29,118 nucleotides of DNA from Coptodactyla brooksi (Eukaryota; Arthropoda; Insecta; Coleoptera; Scarabaeidae): positions 1 to 29,118 of the forward strand of contig JAWQRM010000139.1 in the NCBI GenBank assembly GCA_033557675.1, in the 5' to 3' direction. Position 1 is the stretch's first letter. Every line of letters starts with the position of its first letter. The notes below the pieces were generated by a model. That model was given only the letters and a program-made list of their open reading frames with translations. It did not search any database and was not told where the DNA came from. The translations under genes were made by a program, and so were the position numbers. Below are positions 20,921-29,118 of this stretch, piece by piece.

Positions 20921-21545
20921 GGGTTCAAAGAGCACATGGCTCACTTAAAATATGGTAGTACTGAAAAATCTAGTGTTGCCGAACATGCCTTCAACAGCAA
21001 CCACAGGATAAGTGTAAAAAATGTAAAACTGCTTAGAAATGTATCCAACAATAAGTTGCTGGATGCATTTGAAAGCATAGAAATTGTTAAATGTAGGAAT
21101 AGGCTTAACAAAGACAGAGGGCCAATACCGATTAGCCCTTTGTATAGTTTGATAGACTAGGTTTAATAGATTTAGAGGAAACGCTGGACGGGTGGCGGTT
21201 GTAAAGGGCAGGGCCAGGGGCTCTGTATCCTTAGGCTAGATAACACGGGGACGGGAAACGCTGTATGGGGAGAATTTGTGTAAGCGGGTAGTGGGGATAA
21301 GCTAAGGGAACGCTTAATTGGTCTCCTATTGGTTGCAAAAAACCAATTAAGAATCAATTAATCGTCGCCTTTTAGTATACATAGCGTCTTAGGTTAGCTA
21401 GTAGTTAGTCTTTCATCGCTCCTGATGATGCTAACTTGGTTAGCGAAACGTACGTCGAGCATCCTCTTTACAAATTTTGGCGCAGTGGTGACTTCGTTTT
21501 AGGTAAAGAGCTATAAACCAACCACTCTCTCTCCTGGGTATGATT
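20921..21545 (+). mobile_element. 5'-truncated Penelope-like element: GIY-YIG end and 3' region
   Basis: A frame opening before 20936 reads FKEHMAHLKYG, SSVAEHAFNSNHRI, then DAFESIEIVK and LNKDRGPIPISPLYSLID, ending at 21160. The AEHA-x-x-x-NH block, the following E-S-I-E and N-x-D-x-G resemble the C-terminal GIY-YIG endonuclease of Penelope-like retroelements. The reverse transcriptase and the catalytic GIY-YIG start are missing. The 3' non-coding part is GC-richer than its surroundings and carries a hammerhead-ribozyme-like motif at 21418-21460, a known property of this class. The left junction lies 37 bp from the mariner start codon. The right limit is approximate. Confidence 0.8.
21418..21460 (+). 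ncRNA. Hammerhead-ribozyme-like motif in Penelope-like 3' region
   Basis: The motif has the hammerhead layout. Stem I is GCTC (21418-21421) with GAGC (21457-21460). The core CTGATGA is at 21422-21428. Stem II is GCTAAC (21430-21435) with GTTAGC (21439-21444), closed by a TTG loop. GAAA is at 21445-21448. A very short stem III (A-C-G with C-G-T, TA loop, 21448-21455) is followed by C21456, the expected cleavage nucleotide. All three helices pair by direct reading. The one deviation is an extra T at 21429 between the core and stem II. Short stem III is typical of retroelement hammerheads, which may work as dimers. Activity is not proven. Confidence 0.7.
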
Positions 21546-21794
21546 GAATAATTTTCAAGAGTTAGGAGAAGTACAAAAACTTGGACATGTTTCTCTTCAC
21601 CTATGTTAATTCTGACGAGAAATTACTTTATATATATAAAATAATTTTTATTGCGTATAATTTATACGTTCCTAGTTACAGTTTAACTGAAACGACTGGA
21701 ATAAAAACTATCCCATAAGGAGTATCTTTAGTATAAATATTTTAAATATTAATTTAATATTTTTAATATTAAATTTTTAATACATAAAATATTA

Positions 21795-22150
21795 AAAATT
21801 CTGTCAGTAATCAGTCAATATCTTAAGAACAATCATCATGTTTCGTTGATATATATAGCAAGACATAATTTTTTGCAAGGTTACGAAAGTTACTTCTACT
21901 TACTCCTTGGTTAAAATAAGTAAATAAAGAATACTTTCTTACCTAATACAAAGTTCTTTTTTACTTACTTCAAGATATTCTTTTTAGTGTTTTACTCGAT
22001 GAAACTCTATAGTTTGGCCGTACATTTATTATACAAAATAATTACACTAAGCAAATACACCTATATTAGCCGTTTCCATAATAAACGAATTGTAAACAGC
22101 TGAATGAAATTCTTGAATCGCTACATTGAAACAAAAGCTGTTTTCCGAAA
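21795..22150. repeat. Partial copy of the long-inverted-repeat family (outer arm)
   Basis: Direct, diverged copy of about 22610-23010. Shared words are AAGAACAATCATCAT, ATAATTTTTTG/GTAATTTTTTG, AAAATAAGTAAATAAA, TTCAAGATATTC, ACTCTATAGTTTGGC and ACAAAATAATTA. It has no matching inverted partner next to it, so it is a solo arm or a truncated element. Confidence 0.7.
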
Positions 22151-22373
22151 TGGTGTCTGTTTGTTTAAGGTCTCTTTTGAAATGTATTAAGTTAATAAAT
22201 GCTAAATTAGGTTATTTTGTGTTATACTAAATAATCCTGAATGTAGATCAGTGAGAATAATCCAAAATCCGTGAAAGGGTTGGTGAAGGTTTAGGTGATT
22301 TTATCGGAAAGTCAAAAAATAGTAGAAGACAAAAAGTGTAATAGGGAATTGTTGTATGGGAACTAAACATAAG

Positions 22374-24932
22374 AAATAGGATAAATAGAGAACTTCAGAA
22401 AAAGTATGAGAATATAGAATCTGAATATGATTTTACACAAACCAATATGATTTGTTGACTTGTAACAAGACTAAGGAGTTAAAATGTATTTAACCAATTC
22501 ATACACATTATTCTTTGGTTATATTGACAATTTTTTGAGTTCTGTGTTTCTCCAAACCGGAAGAAAGAATTCTGGAAGAATTCGTATTGTTTTAAGACAT
22601 ATCGTAAATTTAAGTATGTCTTTCTGTTAATAATTAGTCAATATTTTAAGAACAATCATCATTTTTCGCTGCAATATGTGACAAGACGTAATTTTTTGAA
22701 ATATTAGAAAAGTTAAACAACGAAATAAATAATGTTATTATTTACATGTACTTGATAAGCTTACCTTTTAATACTTATTTTTTGTTTAAAATAAGTAAAT
22801 AAAAAGTATTTTCTTATCTAACAGAATGTTATTTTCTGTTCGGTAAGAAATTTAATTCAAGATATTCGTTCTTCGTTTTAGTCGAAGGAACTCTATAGTT
22901 TGGCTATATACTTATTACACAAAATAATTAACTAAGTACATATACCTGTATTAACCCTTTCCTAAAAAAAACTGTAAACAGTTGAAAGAAATTTTCGAAA
23001 AAAACTGTTTTTTGAATCGCTAGAAATAGAGATGTTAAGTAATTTTGTATATGACCATTAATTGTCTCTATTAATTAATATTTTTGCGAAATGAAAAGGG
23101 CAAATACAAAACAAGTATTCAACATTATAACGCTTGTAATTGAAACTAATAAAAACAAAACTATGTTTATATACAAAATTTATATTTTGTATATAAACAT
23201 AAATTTATATTTTTTTGGTAGAACCATATTTGGTAGAACCAAGTTTGTTTCTACCAATATGGTTCTAACATTGATAGAACCATAGATGTCAATTACAATT
23301 AATACTTTGTTCACAAACAATTACTTAATGCATAGTATCTTCATTTGAAACTAGATTTTACGAACTGTTACGTTCTTAAATCTAATGGACACACATGTGA
23401 TTGTCTTATAATATTTAATTCTCATAATTTGTACATTTTAAAAATATCCGAGTTAGGATGGTAAAAGTTGAGCATATTTTCAATTCAAGGTATAAATACA
23501 GACAGTAAAATGATAGTTTGTCTTCTTAGGCAGTTTGTATTTATGAGGAAGTTTTCATTTCTAGTAGCTCAAGTCGTAAAATCCACCTTTAAATGGAATA
23601 ACTACAGCATAAATAATAATGATACGTCATTATCACCATGACTCATTAGACACCGTAATATTTGTACATGAGACTTTGCTTTATAATCGAATTAGGAATG
23701 CCGATAATAAAAAAGAGCATAAACCATTTGGAATGCTGAAAACAACAGATGTAGCTAATATAAAAGAGAATTTCTAATGACGCGAAGGTTTGTTTTCAAA
23801 AACAAAAATGTATATTTAGAAGCGGTTCTGACTATTTGGAAGGACAATGTTTATGTCACGTCAATTGGAATTTTAGACGATTAATATCTATAGCCCAGGT
23901 ACAAACAATATTTATTAATACATCAGATGCGATTTCTCTGCATTTTAATTAATTGCTATCCATACCTTAGTAAATTGTCTGGCATTTTTCATTCAGTTCC
24001 TTTAAATTTTCCGGCCCAAAATATTTTTTACATTACCACAACTTAATTGCTAATAAAAATATTTTCCTACGCTCCACCAATATAATTTGCATGTAAATAT
24101 AACTTTGTTTTTATGATGAATTTTTTACTTTGAGTAATTAGTTACCAGAATTAATGAAAAATATGCTGTTATACTTTATTTTTGTCGTTGCATAGTTTAA
24201 TACTTCTTTTAGCATTTGCCGTTTCCACTTCACAAAAATATTAATTAATAGAGACAATTAATGGCCACGTACAAAATTATTATTTGCCAAATCCACTTCT
24301 AAACCTTCTTTTCCCCCCTTTATAAATTTAAGTACAGTTTATTTTTTTAGGGAAAGATCTAATACAGGTGTAAATCTTTAGTGCAATAATTGCGTATAAT
24401 AAGTATATAGCCAAACTATAGAGTTCCTTCAACTAAAACACAAAAATCTTGAGTTAAATAAGAAAAGAACATTGTGTTAGGTAAGAAAGTGCTTTCTATT
24501 TAGTTATTTTAAACAAAAAATACGTATTAGAAGGTAAGTTTATCAAGTACTTATGAATAATAACATTATTTATTTCGTTGGAGCTTAAAAACCACTTCAA
24601 CGACCGAACAAGTTGAAGATGAAACACACTTCAAGTTTCTAACTTACCTAATCTTTCAAAAAATTATGTCTTGCCACGTACAGCAGAGAGAAATGATGAT
24701 TGTCCTTAGAATATTGAGTAATTATTGACAGAAAGGCATATTTAAATTTACGATGTGTCTTAAAAAAATACGAATTCTTTCAGAATTCTTTCTTCCGGTT
24801 TGGAGAAACACAGAACTCAAAAAATTGTCAATATAACCAAAGAATAAAGTGTATGAATTGCTTAAATAAATTTTAACTCCTTAGTGTTATATTCTCATAC
24901 TTTCTCTGAAGTTCTCTCTTTATCCTATTCCT
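22374..24932. mobile_element. Non-autonomous element with long terminal inverted repeats
   Basis: The left arm (about 22374-23180) and right arm (about 24150-24932) are inverted copies. They share AGGATAAA-AGAGAACTTC at the outside, ACCAAAGAATAA/TTATTCTTTGGT, TTGGAGAAACACAGAACTC, TCTATAGTTTGGCTATATAC, and the stretch around TTAATTAATAGAGACAATTA at the inside. Each arm carries private insertions (about 60 bp near 22420-22480 in the left, about 70 bp near 24585-24650 in the right). The middle (about 23290-24150) has no open frame of note. The total is about 2.56 kb. The superfamily was not identified, and a clear target duplication was not found. Confidence 0.75.
23163..23267. repeat. Two adjacent hairpins inside the long-inverted-repeat element
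   Basis: ATGTTTATATACAAAAT (23163-23179) is exactly complementary to 23184-23200 across a 4-nt loop, giving a 17-bp perfect stem. Directly after it, TAGAACCATATTTGGTAGAA (23219-23238) pairs with 23249-23267 with one bulged base. Neither is present in the second copy near 27719, so they are an insertion of their own. Confidence 0.8.
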
Positions 24933-25028
24933 TCCTCCATTACTAGCAACTACGTGTGCATCACGTATTATACTGAATAGAATAAATCTTCTTTTATAGC
25001 CTTGTGTTCAACATTTTACTAATCCGAC

Positions 25029-25052
25029 ATATATATATATATATATATATAT
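25029..25052. repeat. AT dinucleotide microsatellite
   Basis: About 12 AT units. Confidence 0.9.
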
Positions 25053-25521
25053 GTGCAGTGAAGTACTTAAAACTCAAAAATTTACGTCTTTTGAATTAAT
25101 ATTTTAATATACAGAGCGATGCATGTATTAGTAGTAATAGATAGGTCATTTTTTTTAGTGGAACACCCTGTATATTTTGTATTTTTGAATTCTACTTGAT
25201 CATCTGATTTCAATAACATACAACGCTTAGGATTTAAGTGGTAAAGGTAATGGTTTCAAGAATATTTAATGAAAACACAAAAATATAGGGAAAATGAACA
25301 GCGCTAGAATATTTTTCTACAGCGCTACTCGTTGTTTGCTTTTGCGTATTACATTTTCAAAATGTTCCCCATTGACTTCTTGACAAACACTTTTCTACAG
25401 TATCTTTTTGCAATTAAACAAAAACATACATAACCCAAATAATAAATAGACGTGAATCAGTAAGTATATGTCCATGTTGACAGTCTATATATATGTTCAA
25501 AAGGAACTTTTGTGATTAACA

Positions 25522-26045
25522 ATGCGATATTTAACGGAAACTCGTCGAATTGAGATTTTGATAATGATTGGTTACATCAAAATCTCCTGAGTTGCCGAAC
25601 ATAGCACAAGAAACTGCATTCAAAATTCATGCGCAATTCAGAAAACTTGGACACGTTGAACCATTAAAAAGGAAGCCTACTTTCGTAGTCGATGATATAA
25701 AGATAAATATTTTATTAAATGTAATGGAGAATCAAATGTTAAGTTCACGTCAAGTTACCCGGGAAACTAACGTCTCTGATAGTACTATTTTAAAGTGTTT
25801 CCATGATGACAAACTTTATCGATACAAAGTGATGTTTACCCAGGAACCAACAGAAGACGACCCAGACCGTAGACTGCAGTTCTGCGAAGAAATTGTGCAG
25901 AGGCTGGGCAACTTTCACGTTGAATGGACAATACCATATGGACAATTGATACCTTACAAGATGATATTGAAAAATTTATAAACCACGTAATACATTCATC
26001 AGTTCTTTTCATTAATATTTTCTATTTTTTTATATATCTAATTAG
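25522..26045 (+). pseudogene. Tc1/mariner-superfamily transposase relic (N-terminal half plus tail)
   Basis: An ATG at 25522 starts MRYLTETRRIEILIMIG, then the frame shifts to SPELPNIAQETAFKIHAQF, GHVEPLKRKPTFVVDD, SSRQVTRETNVSDSTILK and DDPDRRLQFCEE. This is the paired helix-turn-helix region plus the EDDPDRR-x-x-FC linker of an insect Tc1/mariner-superfamily (IS630-type) transposase. The catalytic domain is missing. After about 25925 another frame gives DTLQDDIEKFINHV, which looks like that family's C-terminal segment, so the middle was probably deleted. TGGAACACCCTGTATA near 25161-25176, a wording I associate with insect transposons, precedes it. Confidence 0.75.
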
Positions 26046-26285
26046 CATTGTAATTGATATGGATTGCCATGGCTGATTATAAAAGCAGACCCAAAAGAAA
26101 ATTTAGTGTTGAGATAGATGCACACCTATTGTCACAGACTTGTTAATTTATAAATTGATCTATTTAATTTTGAAGAAATACTAGCATTAGCATGTAAAAT
26201 GGTTATCATTTAAAGAAAGAGGAATTTTAAAAGAATTATAGTTAGACTAATAAAAGAAATTGGTACAAATGTTTGTTTTCATAGA

Positions 26286-26476
26286 TGTCATCGTTCATAT
26301 TTTCTACAAGGTGTACATATATATAAAATTTCATCATCACTTAATCACAATATTAAAACATTACAAGTACCATTTTTTGTTTAAATTACTACTCCTCCTT
26401 GTATCACATATCCTTCCAAAGGGAAGAATTAAAAGCAGTTAGTTTTTGGATAGCTCCTCGTAAATATTTAAAAAAA
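26286..26476. repeat. Left inverted arm flanking a CpG-rich island
   Basis: Two segments (26286-26340 and 26439-26476) match, in inverted order, 27525-27577 and 27461-27497. Shared wording is TTCATATTTTCT, AAAATTTCATC and AGTTTTTGGATAGCT. About 95 bp between the segments is missing from the right arm. Confidence 0.75.
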
Positions 26477-26649
26477 AATCATTAAACAGTTAAAGGTTAT
26501 GTTTTGATCATATACTTTTGGTGACAGTAATAACTGTCAATTTATAAATTCATTTATCAATTTGTGATAATCAAAGATAATTTTTTTCCGTAATATTTCA
26601 AAGAATGGTGTTTTATGTTGTATGCTCCCCGACATAAGTATCAGATCTT

Positions 26650-27130
26650 AATACGGCTTCATTATGACGATTCGGAGCACCTCGGACGTGGTTTGAGACC
26701 TCAATTAAAGCATGCTGCGGCCCAGTGAATACATCAACGCGCGGATTACCAGCTCGGCAGTTCCATGAAAAAAACCGCGTTGACATGCTAATTTATATTC
26801 ATTACCCACGGGATGGAAGACCGCCAGCCTGTTTTCGCGCCTGTATTCTGCTGGCGTATCGTAACCGCCCGTCGATGATTATTCCCCCTTTCATGGAGCT
26901 TTCGTAAAGCTCGCGATGCGAAGAGCCGCGCGGCTTGCTGATGGAACCCCGGGCGCATTATCATAAAACGAGCCGAAAGTGCCGCCGCGATGGTTTGGTC
27001 AGATTACGCGGTCATTTTCTGCCATAACGAAATAATGCGATCCGCCATACGTTTACTGCCGTCTCGCCGTACTCAATGTGTAATTAAATTTCAAGCGCAC
27101 CGTGAGGATAAATCCTAAATGCCCGTGGAA
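26650..27130. promoter_or_regulatory. CpG-rich island without a convincing ORF; candidate conserved non-coding element
   Basis: About 480 bp is markedly richer in GC and especially in CpG than everything around it. For example, 26901-26960 alone holds about nine CpG. The one open frame (26725-26907, 60 codons) has no recognisable motif. Homeodomain-like words such as TAATTA, TTTATGA (as TCATAAA) and ATTCATTA are scattered in it. A regulatory element or unmethylated promoter would fit. A GC-rich cargo inside a transposon would also fit, because inverted arms bracket it. The function is an inference only. Confidence 0.45.
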
Positions 27131-27460
27131 GTGCCAAAATATCATTAATATTGAAACTGTGCTGAAAAGGTTCAATCGTGATTCTGTAGGTAAAATATAT
27201 ACGGTGTCAACAAAACAACTGATTAAAAACTAAACCTTTTGTTTTAGATTGGATTTGATGCTTTGGATTGGATCTAGAAAATTGGATGTCCCAGCCAATT
27301 TTGCTAAAATGCCTATAATTTAAGATATTGAATATTAAAGTATTGAACCTTTACTAATGGCATGGTTTCCACATCACTGACGAGTGTTTGGATTTTCTTC
27401 GAGTATTATTAAAACACCGAGATTTCTATCTTCATTTGTCGCAGAGATCTGATTCAATAG

Positions 27461-27577
27461 TTTTTTAATATTTACGAGAAGCTATCCAAAAACTAATACT
27501 AATGTGAAGAATTGCTTTTAATTTGACGATGAAATTTTACATGCATGCATACCTTGCAGAAAATATGAATGATGACA
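27461..27577. repeat. Right inverted arm flanking the CpG-rich island
   Basis: Inverted partner of 26286-26476, with the segments AGCTATCCAAAAACT and GATGAAATTTTAC followed by AGAAAATATGAATGATGACA. The outer span of the pair is about 1.29 kb. Confidence 0.75.
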
Positions 27578-27718
27578 GTTTGTTTTATAAGATAAAAAAT
27601 GATAAAGCACTTAATTTTTCTTGTTGTTATTGGATATTAACAACATAATTAACACAACCCATCACTCTGTATATTGAAACTCTCATCATTTTCCACAATT
27701 TTCTAAAATTAATACTTT

Positions 27719-28935
27719 ACAGTTAATACTTTGTTCTATTCATAGGATCTTCATTTGAAAGTAGATTTTAGGAACTGTTACGATCTTAAACCTAATAGAC
27801 ACACATGTGATTGTCTTATAATATTTAATTCTCATAATTTGTGCATTTTAAAAATACCTGAACTATGATGGTAAAAGTTGAGCATATTTTCAATTCAGGG
27901 TATAAATACAGACAGCAAAATTCCTAGTTCGTCTTCTTTGGCAGTTTATATTTATGAGCAGGTTTTCATTTCTAGTAGCTCAAGTCGTAAAATCCACCTT
28001 TAAATGGAATAATTACAGCATAAATAATAATGATACGTCATTATCACCATGACTCATTAGATACCGTAATATCTCTACATGAAATTTTGCTTTCGGATCG
28101 AATTAGGAATGCCGATAATAAAAAGGAACATAAACCATTTGGAATGCCGAAAACAACAGATGTAGCTAATATAAAAGAGATTTTCTAATGACGCGAAGGT
28201 TTGTTTTCAAAAACAATAATGTATATTTAGAAGCGGTTCTGACTATTTGGAAGGGCAATGTTTATGTTACATCAATTGGAATTTTAGACAATTAATATCT
28301 GTATAGCCCAGGTACAAACAACACTTATTAAAACATCAGATGCGGTTTCTCTACATTTTGCTGTATAGAATCACCAGTTAATTGATTGCTATCTATACCT
28401 TAGTAAATTGTCTGGCACTTCTCATTCAGTTCATTTAAATTTTCCCGCCCAAAACATTCTTTATATTACCACAATTTAATTGCTAATAAAAATATTTGCC
28501 TACGCTCCACCAACATAATTTGCATGTAAATATAACTTTGTTTTTATAATGAATTTTTTACTTTGAGTAGTTAGTTATCAGAATTAATGAAAAAATGCTG
28601 TTATATTTTATTTTTGTCATCACATAGTTTAATACTTCTTTTAGCATTTGCCGTTTCCAATTTACAAAAACATTAATTAATATGGACAATTAATGGCCAC
28701 GCAGAAAATTATTTGCCAAATCCACTTCGAAACCTTCTTTTCCCCGCTTTATAAATTTAAGTACAGTTTATTTTTTTAGGGAAAGACCTAATACAGGTGT
28801 AAATCTTTAGTGCAATTATTGCGTATAATAAGTATATAGCCAAACTATAGAGTTCCTTCAGCTTAAACACGAAAATCTTGAGTTAAATAAGAAAAGAACA
28901 TTGCGTTAAGTAAGAAAGTGCTTTTTATTTACTTT
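27719..28935. repeat. Second copy of the long-inverted-repeat element interior and right arm
   Basis: Direct copy of about 23294-24500 with high similarity by eye. Long shared stretches include CTCAAGTCGTAAAATCCACC, AATAATAATGATACGTCATT and AGCCAAACTATAGAGTTCC. It starts within the interior and ends where the TA palindrome begins, so it lacks the left arm and the outer end of the right arm. Confidence 0.85.
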
Positions 28936-28938
28936 TTA

Positions 28939-28972
28939 TTCACTATTATATATATATATATATAATAGTGAA
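28939..28972. repeat. Perfect 34-bp palindrome around a TA core
   Basis: TTCACTATTATA at the left and its exact complement at the right enclose a TA run. It marks the point where similarity to the first element copy stops. Confidence 0.85.
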
Positions 28973-29061
28973 CATAGAAGATTATTTTGCTAAAGATTTT
29001 CAAGTATTCATGGTTACTACCTGTTATATTTAATGAATAAAATTATTAACGAATGAACGAA

Positions 29062-29066
<5 letters not shown>

Positions 29067-29113
<47 letters not shown>
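29067..29113. repeat. AT dinucleotide microsatellite at the window end
   Basis: About 23 AT units reaching almost to the last base. Confidence 0.95.

Positions 29114-29118
<5 letters not shown>

Noticed and set aside
21172..21357. A 61-codon proline/serine-rich - frame across the Penelope-like 3' region.
   Set aside because: It is the antisense of a G-rich untranslated segment, with no known motif.
26725..26907. A 60-codon open frame in the CpG-rich island as a gene.
   Set aside because: No motif or homologue is recognised. Open frames lengthen by chance in GC-rich DNA because stop codons are AT-rich.

Overview
This is a stretch of animal, almost certainly insect, nuclear DNA. It has spliceosomal introns with GT-AG borders, AATAAA signals, AT-rich non-coding sequence, TA microsatellites and many decayed mariner-type DNA transposons. 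Coding exons are richer in GC and CpG than the surrounding DNA. A beetle-like genome would fit, but the sequence does not settle the order.

Two cellular genes are present, arranged tail to tail. A single-exon PIG-C gene (GPI-anchor synthesis, subunit of the GPI-GlcNAc transferase) lies on the + strand at 2848-3699. A large multi-exon Nup205 gene (inner-ring nucleoporin) lies on the - strand. Its exons are 17056-13375, 10724-8946, 7272-7148 and 3843-3760, read from 5' to 3'. Splicing keeps the frame through all four (3682+1779+125+84 nt = 1889 residues plus stop). The first coding exon, about 60 residues expected, was not found. Either it lies beyond 29118 or it is too diverged to recognise. 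The stop codons of the two genes are only 60 bp apart, and each gene's polyadenylation signal lies in or next to the other's 3' end.

Layout: 1-560, AT-rich DNA without a recognisable gene. 649-2120, a dispersed repeat in two direct copies. 2345-2790, a cluster of inverted repeats upstream of PIG-C. 2848-3699, PIG-C. 3760-17056, Nup205. Its last intron (3844-7147) holds layered mariner relics and a pogo/Tigger-like MITE. Its intron 10725-13374 holds a DDE transposase relic between two inverted repeat arms. 17057-29118 is either Nup205 intron 1 or upstream DNA. It holds TA microsatellites, a mauritiana-type mariner relic, the 3' end of a Penelope-like element with a GIY-YIG domain and a hammerhead-ribozyme-like motif, a family of long-inverted-repeat elements, a Tc1/mariner-superfamily transposase relic, and a CpG-rich island of about 480 bp bracketed by inverted repeats.

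The most notable observations are the hammerhead-like motif at 21418-21460, the CpG-rich island at about 26650-27130 between inverted arms, and the hairpin cluster directly upstream of PIG-C. No prokaryotic features, CRISPR arrays, rRNA or tRNA genes were seen.
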